Notes under the pieces: model-generated | The model's input: only the letters and a program-made list of their open reading frames with translations | Database searches by the model: none | What the model was told of the DNA's origin: nothing | In this document: piece by piece, positions 42,725 to 49,972 of the stretch | Layout of the letters: each line of letters starts with the position of its first letter | Numbering within the stretch: position 1 is the first letter of the stretch | Assembly: GCA_965267475.1 (NCBI GenBank) | Contig: OZ254079.1 | Location: 1,984,001 to 2,048,000, forward strand | DNA from: JBCBKU01 sp965267475 | GTDB taxonomy: Bacteria > Pseudomonadota > Alphaproteobacteria > Rhodobacterales > Rhodobacteraceae | Length of the DNA stretch: 64,000 bases | Reading direction: 5' to 3' | Translations under genes and position numbers: made by a program

Positions 42725-43381
42725 ATGGAGTGGACGGCTTATATCGACGGCTATTGCGAACGCACCGGGCCCGAATACTGGTCGGAACCTGTGAACGCGA
42801 TCACCAACGCGGCCTTCCTGGTGGCCGCTGTGATCATGTGGCGCCGAAGCCAGGGTGCCCCATTGGCTCAGGCGATGTGCGTCATCCTGGGCGCGATCGG
42901 CGTCGGATCCTATCTGTTTCACACCCATGCGCAGGGCTGGGCGGCGCTTGCCGATGTGACGCCCATCGCGCTTTACATCCTTCTTTATGTTTATGCAGCC
43001 AACCGGCACTTCTTCGGGATGCGTTGGGGCTGGGCGCTTCTAGGGGCGGCGGGCTTCATCCCCTATGCCGCACTGACAATCCCCGTCTTTTCGAACCTGC
43101 CGTTCTTGTCCATTTCGGCGGCGTATTGGCCGGTTCCAGTGCTAATCCTGATCTATGCCGCGATACTTGGGCGGCGGCATCCAGCTTTGGGCTGGGGCCT
43201 GGCGGGCGGGGCCGGTGTCCTGATCCTGTCGCTTGTCTTTCGCTCGGTGGACGAGTTGGTTTGTCCAAATCTGCCGCTTGGGACACACTTCCTCTGGCAC
43301 ATCCTGAACGGCATCATGCTGGGCTGGATGATCGAGGTCTACCTGCGGCACCGAGTAACGGCCGCTGCAAGGCCTGACTGA
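42725..43381 (+). CDS. Ceramidase-domain (CREST superfamily) membrane protein
   Basis: A 218-residue protein with about seven hydrophobic helices and the metal-binding pattern of alkaline ceramidases: N-terminal CERTGPEYWSEPVNAITNAAF, then GSYLFHTHAQGWAALADVTPIA (Ser/His and Asp), and LVFRSVDELVCPNLPLGTHFLWHILNG with the paired C-terminal His residues. It may cleave an amide lipid such as an ornithine lipid or ceramide-like molecule in the membrane. The family is usually linked to eukaryotes but bacterial members are known. Followed by a strong terminator at 43519-43558. Confidence 0.82.
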   Translation: MEWTAYIDGYCERTGPEYWSEPVNAITNAAFLVAAVIMWRRSQGAPLAQAMCVILGAIGVGSYLFHTHAQGWAALADVTPIALYILLYVYAANRHFFGMRWGWALLGAAGFIPYAALTIPVFSNLPFLSISAAYWPVPVLILIYAAILGRRHPALGWGLAGGAGVLILSLVFRSVDELVCPNLPLGTHFLWHILNGIMLGWMIEVYLRHRVTAAARPD

Positions 43382-43518
43382 CCTTGGGCGCTTGCTTTGC
43401 GGGCGGCCTGGACTCGACAGCGTTGATCAACCAGATCCTCAGGGGCTTCACCTGGGTGCCAATGCAGAGCTTTGAGTTCAATTTCCACACCATGAAGTGG
43501 GTTGGCGACTGACCCTTG

Positions 43519-43558
43519 TTGCGCGGCATCCTGCGACTTCGGATGCCGCGCAATTTTT
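43519..43558 (+). terminator. Rho-independent terminator
   Basis: A perfect 13-base stem, TTGCGCGGCATCC (43519-43531) with GGATGCCGCGCAA (43541-43553), a 9-base loop and a following TTTTTA run. It ends transcription from the ceramidase-like gene or from an unrecognised short transcript in the 140 bases before it. Confidence 0.9.
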
Positions 43559-43653
43559 ACCGTGTCATTAGGATCGCGGCGGCACCTGAGACGAGCGGAG
43601 CTTACAGAGGCACAAGAAGTTCCTGAGCTCCAAAGAATGTCCGCGAGGAAGTT

Positions 43654-43670
43654 TTTTAGTCTTACTAAAA
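43654..43670. promoter_or_regulatory. Palindromic operator O1
   Basis: TTTTAGT-CTT-ACTAAAA is a perfect 7-base inverted repeat with a 3-base spacer. It ends four bases before the TTGACA of the regulator promoter. A near-identical copy (O2) lies 50 bases downstream, about five helical turns, so both can be held by one protein dimer pair. The likely ligand is the XRE-cupin regulator encoded just downstream. Confidence 0.7.
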
Positions 43671-43674
43671 TTTC

Positions 43675-43703
43675 TTGACAGGCGTTCAGCGCAGTGAAAG
43701 ATT
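43675..43703 (+). promoter_or_regulatory. Promoter of the XRE-cupin regulator gene
   Basis: A consensus -35 TTGACA (43675-43680), a 17-base spacer and AAGATT (43698-43703) as a weak -10. The predicted start site is near 43710, immediately before the ATG at 43712, which implies a nearly leaderless transcript. O1 lies just upstream and O2 overlaps the -10 and start site. Confidence 0.55.
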
Positions 43704-43720
43704 TTTTAGTAATGCTAAAA
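43704..43720. promoter_or_regulatory. Palindromic operator O2
   Basis: TTTTAGT-AAT-GCTAAAA matches O1 in both arms apart from one base; the outer pair T43703/A43721 extends it. It covers the predicted transcription start and the ATG at 43712, so occupancy should block initiation. Confidence 0.65.
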
Positions 43721-44338
43721 AGCGTCGAAACACCTGCCAAGGACATGCGCTTCGCGCTCGGCGATACGCTTCGCACGCGCCGCAAGGAGATGAAGCTGAG
43801 CATGCAGGCGGTCGCGGATGCCGCGGGCCTGTCGGTCGGTTTCATCAGCCAGGTCGAGCGCGGTTTAGCGGCGCCGTCACTGGGGTCCTTGGCATCGATT
43901 TCCCGCGTTCTTGAAATGCGACTGAGCGATATTCTGGATCAGCCGGATGGCTCGGACGAAACAACGCGCAATGAAGCCCGGCAAACCTATCGGGTGCCTG
44001 GGGCGGAGGCATCCTATGAACGGATCTCGACCGCGTTCAACGGTGCGCGCTTGCATTCGGTGATTGTGCATGAACCGCCCGGCCATCGGGCAGAACCCAT
44101 CAGCCACGAGGGCGAAGAGATGATCTTTGTCCTGGCCGGATCAATCACCTTCGAAATCGAGGACCAGGTTCAAGTTTTAGGAAAAGGTGACTCAATCCAT
44201 TTCGATAGCAGACGCGTCCATTCGATCTGGAACCACACCGCGGCGCAAGCCACGATCCTTTGGTGCGGCACCATGGATGTCTTCGGGGACGCGCCCGGAC
44301 CAATTCACAAAAACCCGGAAAAACCGGGACCGCTGTAG
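43712..44338 (+). CDS. XRE family regulator with cupin domain
   Basis: About 208 residues from the ATG at 43712; a GTG at 43694 lies within the promoter, and an ATG at 43745 is also possible. The helix-turn-helix covers about residues 15-70 (DTLRTRRKEMKLSMQAVADAAGLSVGFISQVERG) and a cupin fills about 115-185 (ISHEGEEMIFVLAGSITFEIE, GDSIHFDSRRVHSIWNH). Regulators of this type sense a small metabolite, often an amine, amino acid or its derivative, through the cupin. It precedes the transporter-hydantoinase operon by 21 bases and probably controls it and itself. Confidence 0.85.
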   Translation: MLKSVETPAKDMRFALGDTLRTRRKEMKLSMQAVADAAGLSVGFISQVERGLAAPSLGSLASISRVLEMRLSDILDQPDGSDETTRNEARQTYRVPGAEASYERISTAFNGARLHSVIVHEPPGHRAEPISHEGEEMIFVLAGSITFEIEDQVQVLGKGDSIHFDSRRVHSIWNHTAAQATILWCGTMDVFGDAPGPIHKNPEKPGPL

Positions 44339-44359
44339 CCCAACAGAAGAGGAAACAAG

Positions 44360-45922
44360 ATGACGAAGGGAACCATCTTTGCGGCAGCGCTTGCTGCGAC
44401 AACGGCGCTGGTCGCACCGGCCTTTGCCGAAACCGTTCTACGGTTGGATGAAGTTGCGGTTGGCGAACTCGACCCGGCCAAGGCGTCGGACTACGCTGAC
44501 AGCATTTTGATGTTCAACGTCTACGACACGCTCATTTTGCCCAATCAGGGCGGGCCGGGACATTCGGGCCACCTGGCGGAAAGCTGGACGGCTGACGGTG
44601 CCACATACACGTTCAACTTGCGGGATGACGTCACCTTTCAGTCCGGCAATCCGATGACGGCGGCGGATGTCGTGTATTCGCTTGAACGAATGCAGGCGCT
44701 CGGCGCTGGGCTGAGCTATCTTTTCGGAGGGGTCACGGCGGAAGCGGTCGATGACAGCACCGTGACGTTTACGCTGGCCGAACCCTATGCGCCATTTGTT
44801 GCGTCGCTGGTGCGTCTGCCGATCGTTGATATGGCACATGTCAAAGCCAATTCGACCAGCGAATGGGGCGAAGAGTTCCTGTCCGGCAACGGGGCAGGCT
44901 CTGGCGCGTATACCGTGACCAGCCACAACCCACAGGACGAAACGGTCATGGCCAAATGGGATGGGTATTTCCTGGGCGTTCCCGATGCGGCCCCTGACAC
45001 AGTACGTTTGCGCTATGGTTTGGAGGCCGCGACGGTACGCACGTTGATCGCGCAGGGCGAGCATGACATTGCAAGCCAGTGGCTGCCGCCCGAGGTGATC
45101 AAGGCCCTGTCCGACGATGGTGCACAATTGCTGACCGAAACCGGCACAGGTGCGTTCTATTTCAAGATGAACACCACCAAGCCGCCGCTGGACGACGTCA
45201 ATTGCCGTCTCGCCCTGTCGAAGGCCTTTGACTATGCGACTGCGATCCAGATGATCGCGATCACCGATGATGTCTCGGCGGGATCCCCGTCAACCGGTGC
45301 TATTCCAGTGGGCATGTTCGGGGCGAATGGCCCTGAGGCGATCCAAACCCAAGACCTGGAAGCCGCGAAGGCTTCGCTTGAAGCGTGCAAATACGATGCC
45401 GCCGACATCGATGTCGAAATCAGCTGGATCGCGGAAGTGCCGCTTGAGGAACGCTTCGCACTGTTGATGCAGTCGAACTTCACCCAGCTTGGCATCAAGT
45501 CGCATATCACGAAGATGCCTTGGGCGCTGTTCTCCGAGCAGGTCTCGCAACCTGAGAACACGCCAAATATCAGCCAGATCTTCGTGAATGCGGTCACTGG
45601 CGATCCGGATACCTTGCTGTATGGCATGTATCATTCGTCGACACCCGGAACCTGGCAGTCGCCCGAGTATCTGAGCGATGACAAGGTCGACATGTTCCTG
45701 GAAGCGGGGCGGACGGCGGCCGATGAAGCCGGCCGAAATGAAGCCTATGCAGCGCTGAACGCCCGTTTGATGGAGATCGCACCAACGATCTATGGGTTCG
45801 ACCGTCAGTCGGTCTTTGCGGCCTCGAACCGGGTGAAAGTGCCGGCACTGAGCGATCCGTCCAAGGCCTTCGGGCTTGATGGATTGGGCTTCAGCTTCCG
45901 TCTGATGGAAATGGTGGAATAG
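44360..45922 (+). CDS. ABC transporter substrate-binding protein (peptide/nickel type, SBP_bac_5)
   Basis: A 520-residue periplasmic protein with a signal peptide (FAAALAATTALVAPAFA) and family features: HLAESWTADGATYTFNLRDDVTFQSGNPMTAADVVYSLERM and a late TLLYGMYHSSTPGTWQSP. It binds the imported ligand. The SBP_bac_5 family takes up peptides, opines, nickel complexes or small amides; the downstream hydantoinase-type enzymes suggest a cyclic amide or amidated compound. AGGAAAC precedes the ATG. Confidence 0.92.
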   Translation: MTKGTIFAAALAATTALVAPAFAETVLRLDEVAVGELDPAKASDYADSILMFNVYDTLILPNQGGPGHSGHLAESWTADGATYTFNLRDDVTFQSGNPMTAADVVYSLERMQALGAGLSYLFGGVTAEAVDDSTVTFTLAEPYAPFVASLVRLPIVDMAHVKANSTSEWGEEFLSGNGAGSGAYTVTSHNPQDETVMAKWDGYFLGVPDAAPDTVRLRYGLEAATVRTLIAQGEHDIASQWLPPEVIKALSDDGAQLLTETGTGAFYFKMNTTKPPLDDVNCRLALSKAFDYATAIQMIAITDDVSAGSPSTGAIPVGMFGANGPEAIQTQDLEAAKASLEACKYDAADIDVEISWIAEVPLEERFALLMQSNFTQLGIKSHITKMPWALFSEQVSQPENTPNISQIFVNAVTGDPDTLLYGMYHSSTPGTWQSPEYLSDDKVDMFLEAGRTAADEAGRNEAYAALNARLMEIAPTIYGFDRQSVFAASNRVKVPALSDPSKAFGLDGLGFSFRLMEMVE

Positions 45923-45938
45923 AATTCTCCCCGACTTG

Positions 45939-45962
45939 CGGCGGGCCTAAGCCGGCCCGCCG
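45939..45962 (+). terminator. Attenuating stem-loop between binding-protein and permease genes
   Basis: CGGCGGGCC (45939-45947) pairs with GGCCCGCCG (45954-45962) across a 6-base loop; a T-rich stretch (ATCTTTTCCTTTC) follows. It lies right after the binding-protein gene, where partial termination or mRNA protection would give more binding protein than permease. The T-run is imperfect, so it is likely leaky. Confidence 0.5.
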
Positions 45963-45986
45963 ATCTTTTCCTTTCGGATGTGATTG

Positions 45987-47015
45987 ATGTCCTCTGTCCT
46001 CAATCTGCTTCTGCGGCGGCTTGGTATCTCGGTCATCGTGTTGATCGGCGTATCAATGCTGATCTTCGCGATCGCCCGGATCATTCCAGGCGACCCGGCG
46101 CGGATCGCGCTGGGCCCGAATGCCAATGCCGAGCAGGTCGCCAACCTGCGGGCCGAGATGCATCTCGATGAAAATCTCGTGGTGCAATACGGTTTCTTCG
46201 TGCGCGATGTGCTGCGGGGCGATCTGGGGACTTCGCTTTACACCAACCGGCCCGTGACGCTGGACATTGCCGAGTTTCTGCCCGCCACTCTTGAACTCGT
46301 ACTGGTCGCGGGTGTCATCATGGTGGTTTGCGGTTTGCCGCTTGGTATTCTTGCCGCACGGCACCGCAACCGCTGGCCGGATCATCTGATCCGGATCCTC
46401 ACCTTGCTGACCGTCTCGGCCCCCAGCTTCGTCTGGGCAGTGATCCTGATGTTGCTGTTTGCCTTCTACCTTCCGATCTTTCCCATCGCGGGGCGGCTGA
46501 GTGACATCTATGAAATTGAACGGGTCACCGGATTTCTGACCATCGACACGCTGCTGGCCGGAAACCTCGCCGCCTTCGGTGATGCGCTGCGCCATCTCGT
46601 ATTGCCAGCCGTTGCCTTGGCGCTGTCTGGCATCGGTCAGGCCGCGCGGCTGACCCGCGCCAACATGGTCGAGACCTATGACAAACCCTATATCGAGATG
46701 GCGCAGGCGTTCGGCTTTTTCCCAAGCCGCGTTGCGCGGGTCTATGCCTTCAAACCATCGCTTATCCCATCGCTGACGATCATCGGGCTGGATTTCGCAG
46801 CGATGCTGGGCAACGCCTTTCTGGTCGAGGCCGTATTCGCCTGGCCCGGCTTGTCGCGCTATGGCGTCAACGTGATCCTGCGCAAGGACCTGAACGCTAT
46901 CATGGGCACGGTTCTTATTATCGCGATCACCTTCCTGATCGTGAACATCATCGTCGATTTGCTGATCGCGTTCCTCAATCCGCGTATCCGTCATTCCACG
47001 CGAGGGACGGCATGA
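45987..47015 (+). CDS. ABC transporter permease (DppB/OppB type)
   Basis: About 342 residues from the ATG at 45987 (a TTG three bases earlier also fits). Six hydrophobic helices, starting with ISVIVLIGVSMLIFAIARII, and the permease EAA-loop region GFFPSRVARVYAFKPSL before the C-terminal VEAVFAWPGLSRYG. It forms one half of the membrane channel for the peptide-type importer. It overlaps the next permease by four bases. Confidence 0.92.
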   Translation: MSSVLNLLLRRLGISVIVLIGVSMLIFAIARIIPGDPARIALGPNANAEQVANLRAEMHLDENLVVQYGFFVRDVLRGDLGTSLYTNRPVTLDIAEFLPATLELVLVAGVIMVVCGLPLGILAARHRNRWPDHLIRILTLLTVSAPSFVWAVILMLLFAFYLPIFPIAGRLSDIYEIERVTGFLTIDTLLAGNLAAFGDALRHLVLPAVALALSGIGQAARLTRANMVETYDKPYIEMAQAFGFFPSRVARVYAFKPSLIPSLTIIGLDFAAMLGNAFLVEAVFAWPGLSRYGVNVILRKDLNAIMGTVLIIAITFLIVNIIVDLLIAFLNPRIRHSTRGTA

Positions 47016-47845
47016 CGCGCGTGGTGAGAATTCTGATCTCGAACCCGCTGAGCCTTTTGGGACTGATCCTCGTCTCACTGGTGATCATCGCCGCGGTGTT
47101 CGCCCCTTGGTTGGCGCCATACCCGACCCATAACGGCGCGGTTGTGGACTTTTTGAACAGCAACAATCCGCCCTCGACCCAGAACCTGATGGGCACCGAT
47201 CTGGTGGGTCGCGATATCTTCAGCCGCATCATCTATGCCTATCAGATTTCGCTGATGCTTGGCATTGTGGTGTTGGCCATCGCCACCCCGATCGGAACGG
47301 TGGTTGGTCTGCTTGCGGGCTATCTTGGCGGCTGGGCCGAGGCTGTTCTTATGCGGATCGTGGACGTATTCCTGTCGATCCCGCCGCTGGTTCTGGCCAT
47401 CGCGATGATGGGCGTTCTGGCGCCCACACTGACCAACGCCATGCTGGCGGTCACAGCTATGTGGTGGCCCTGGTACGCGCGACTGGTCTACTCCATCGCC
47501 CGCAGCGAACGTGAAGAGGGCTACGTCCTTGCTGCCGAGGTCATCGGCGCCTCGACCGCCCATATTACCTTCCGCGAGATCCTGCCCAACTGCCTGCCTG
47601 CCATCATCACCAAGATGACGCTGGATATGGGGTTCGTGATCATCATCGCGTCGTCCTTGTCGTTCCTGGGGCTCGGAGTGCAACCACCAACACCCGACCT
47701 CGGGTCAATGGTCGCTGAAGGTGCACGGTATTTGCCGGACAGCTGGTGGATGACCGTGTTCCCTGGCTTGGCAATCCTCGTGGCGGTCTTCGGTTTTAAC
47801 CTATTGGGTGACGGGCTCCGCGAAGTGCTGGAGGTCGACCGATGA
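47012..47845 (+). CDS. ABC transporter permease (DppC/OppC type)
   Basis: A 277-residue inner-membrane protein with a first helix at 11-32, the N-terminal segment STQNLMGTDLVGRDIFSRIIYAY typical of OppC, and an EAA-like loop YVLAAEVIGASTAHITFREILPN ahead of LSFLGLGVQPPTPDLGSM. It is the second channel half. Start and stop overlap with the neighbours by four bases each, showing a tightly coupled operon. Confidence 0.92.
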   Translation: MTRVVRILISNPLSLLGLILVSLVIIAAVFAPWLAPYPTHNGAVVDFLNSNNPPSTQNLMGTDLVGRDIFSRIIYAYQISLMLGIVVLAIATPIGTVVGLLAGYLGGWAEAVLMRIVDVFLSIPPLVLAIAMMGVLAPTLTNAMLAVTAMWWPWYARLVYSIARSEREEGYVLAAEVIGASTAHITFREILPNCLPAIITKMTLDMGFVIIIASSLSFLGLGVQPPTPDLGSMVAEGARYLPDSWWMTVFPGLAILVAVFGFNLLGDGLREVLEVDR

Positions 47846-48699
47846 GCCTTCTCGACATCCGCGAACTGACACTGGCCTTTCGGGGATTCGGCGCGGTGCT
47901 GCACGGCATCTCGCTGGACATCGCGGCCGGTGAGAAGGTTGCATTGGTCGGCGAAAGCGGGTCGGGCAAGTCTGTGACCGCACGTATCATCCTGGGATTG
48001 TTGCAGGAAACGGCTGGCGCAGAAGTTGGCGGGTACGTCGCGTTCGACGGACAAGACATCGGAACTATGCGCCCAAAGGATCGCGCGGCGCTGCGTGGCA
48101 CCGAAATGTCGATGATCTTTCAAGACCCGACCTCATCGCTCAATCCGACATTTACCATTGGGCGCCAATTTCATGAGGTCTTGCGGCGACGCGACCCAAA
48201 GCTGACCCGAATGGACAGCGACGCCCGTGCCGCTGCCGCATTGGAAGAAACGGCGATCCATGACGCGGCGCGTGTTCTCGGCAGCTATCCGTTCCAGCTT
48301 TCGGGCGGAATGAACCAGCGGGTAATGATCGCGATGGCGCTTGCGAACCAGCCGAAATTGCTTCTGGCCGACGAACCCGGCACGGCCCTGGATGTCACCG
48401 TTCAGGCGCAGACGCTGAAACTGATGCGGCAGCTTGTCGAAGATCACAAAACCGCCGTGCTTTTCATCTCGCACAACCTGGGCGTCGTGCGCGAATTCGC
48501 GGACCGCGTCTATGTGATCTATCGCGGACGCATTGTCGAGGATGGGCCGACCGCAGCCATATTCGCCGATCCGCGTCACGCCTATACTCAAGCATTGATG
48601 AGCGCGGTCCCCCGGATCACGGGCGCCGGATTGCCCGAAGTGCCGGAAGTGAGCGATGACTTTCTGGCACCTCAGATCAGCCATGGGGGCACGCCATGA
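47842..48699 (+). CDS. ABC transporter ATP-binding protein (DppD/OppD type)
   Basis: A 285-residue ATPase: Walker A GESGSGKS (about 37-44), Q-loop IFQDP, signature LSGGMNQR, Walker B LLLADEPGTALDVT and the switch His in LFISHNLG. It is shorter than the usual 320-330 residues of OppD because the C-terminal HPY extension is reduced to the DPRHAYTQALMSAVPR segment. It pairs with the next ATPase to drive import. Confidence 0.92.
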   Translation: MSLLDIRELTLAFRGFGAVLHGISLDIAAGEKVALVGESGSGKSVTARIILGLLQETAGAEVGGYVAFDGQDIGTMRPKDRAALRGTEMSMIFQDPTSSLNPTFTIGRQFHEVLRRRDPKLTRMDSDARAAAALEETAIHDAARVLGSYPFQLSGGMNQRVMIAMALANQPKLLLADEPGTALDVTVQAQTLKLMRQLVEDHKTAVLFISHNLGVVREFADRVYVIYRGRIVEDGPTAAIFADPRHAYTQALMSAVPRITGAGLPEVPEVSDDFLAPQISHGGTP

Positions 48700-49493
48700 G
48701 CCTTTTGACAATTTCGGGCTTGTCCAAAACCTTTCAGACCGGCGCCGGTCCGGTACATGCGGTCCGCGACGTGTCCTTGGGGGTCGAGCCCGGTGAATGT
48801 CTGGCGGTTGTCGGGGAAAGCGGTTCGGGCAAGACCACGCTGGCGAACATGATCCTTGGCCTGTTCGGGCCGAGTTCGGGGCAGATTTCCTTCGATGGGT
48901 CCCGTTTGCCCGACAAACGTGCAGCGGACCACCGCCGCGCGATCCAGCTTGTGCAACAGAACCCGCTATCGTCGCTGAACCCAAAGCGTTCGGTCGGCGC
49001 CTCGGTCCGGCTGGGTCTTGATACCTACAAGATCGGCGACCGCAATCAGCGGTGGCGCATCGTCGAGGACGCGCTTGAAGCGGTCGGTCTTCCGCGCGAT
49101 ATGCGCCGCCGCGCGCCGTCCGCCCTGTCCGGGGGGCAGCGCCAAAGGGTCGGTATCGCGCGGGCCCTGGCGGTAGAACCGCGTCTCGTTGTTCTGGACG
49201 AGCCGACCTCGGCGCTCGATGTGCTGGTGCAGGCGCGGGTGCTGCGATTGCTGAATGACCTGCGGCAAGAGCGTGGCCTGACCTATGTCTTCATCACCCA
49301 CGACCTCGCCGTGGTGCGCAACGTCGCCGACCGCGTCGCGGTGTTCCAATCCGGGCAGTTGATCGAACTGGGCGAAACGTCCCAGATCTTTGCCGCGCCC
49401 CAGACAGACTACACCAAGCGGTTGATCGGCGCGGTCCCCGTGGTGGACGACGCCGAACTTTCCCTACGCAACCAACTCGCGGAGGTTTCATGA
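48696..49493 (+). CDS. ABC transporter ATP-binding protein (DppF/OppF type)
   Basis: A 265-residue ATPase with Walker A GESGSGKTT, LVQQNPLSSLNPKRSV, signature LSGGQRQRVG, Walker B LVVLDEPTSALDVLVQ and switch His in FITHDLAVV. It is the partner of the preceding subunit. Gene overlaps by four bases on both sides. Confidence 0.92.
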   Translation: MSLLTISGLSKTFQTGAGPVHAVRDVSLGVEPGECLAVVGESGSGKTTLANMILGLFGPSSGQISFDGSRLPDKRAADHRRAIQLVQQNPLSSLNPKRSVGASVRLGLDTYKIGDRNQRWRIVEDALEAVGLPRDMRRRAPSALSGGQRQRVGIARALAVEPRLVVLDEPTSALDVLVQARVLRLLNDLRQERGLTYVFITHDLAVVRNVADRVAVFQSGQLIELGETSQIFAAPQTDYTKRLIGAVPVVDDAELSLRNQLAEVS

Positions 49494-49972
49494 CTGCCAT
49501 GACCAGGGCGCTGGCGGCGCCTGATCAACCTAATGCGGTGTTCAAAGCGTTGGAACGCATGGTGCAGGATACAATCGGCGCGCGGCTCTTCACGCTGATG
49601 GAAATCAACTATGACCGCCGCGTCGTGCGGCGCAATTACTCAAACATGCCCGAGGCCTATCCCGTCAGCGGCGAAAAGCCATTCCATGAAAATGAATGGA
49701 CCGAGATTGTGCAGAACCGACACCAGACCTTCGTTGCCAACAGCATCGAAGAAATCGCCGAAGTCTTCAGCGATCATGAATTGATCCGGTCTTTGGGTTG
49801 CGAAAGCTGCATCAACATTCCCGTGGTGATCCGGGGGCAGGTGATTGGCACGCTCAATTGCCTGCACGAAGCGGGACACTACACGCCGAACCGAGTGGCG
49901 GCGTCCGAGACACTGAAAGAACCCGGCGCTCTGGCCTTCCTGATGGCCGCCCGAACGGAGGACAAACCTTGA
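49490..49972 (+). CDS. GAF domain protein
   Basis: A 160-residue protein consisting of one GAF domain: DTIGARLFTLMEINYDRRVVRRNYSNMPEAYP, then the strand-loop SLGCESCINIPVVIRGQVIGTLNCLHEAGHYTPN. Two Cys (GCESC) and the later NCLH could bind a ligand or a metal. No output domain is attached, so it may be an accessory sensor or an enzyme-like ligand binder for the operon. Such stand-alone GAF genes are found beside HyuA/HyuB genes. It overlaps the HyuA start by four bases. Confidence 0.78.
   Translation: MTAMTRALAAPDQPNAVFKALERMVQDTIGARLFTLMEINYDRRVVRRNYSNMPEAYPVSGEKPFHENEWTEIVQNRHQTFVANSIEEIAEVFSDHELIRSLGCESCINIPVVIRGQVIGTLNCLHEAGHYTPNRVAASETLKEPGALAFLMAARTEDKP

Larger units (their letters stand above)
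43382..43711 (+). other. Intergenic region between ceramidase-like gene and regulator
   Basis: About 330 bases with no convincing gene. It holds the terminator at 43519-43558 and the operators and promoter at 43654-43720. An unsupported 42-codon TTG frame (43384-43512) precedes the terminator. A small RNA ending at the terminator is also possible. Confidence 0.45.

Noticed and set aside
43384..43512. 42-codon TTG frame containing AGGLDSTAL, similar to a PP-loop ATPase motif
   Set aside because: No ribosome site, and there is no rest of a PP-loop protein; the resemblance is too short to support a gene or a pseudogene.
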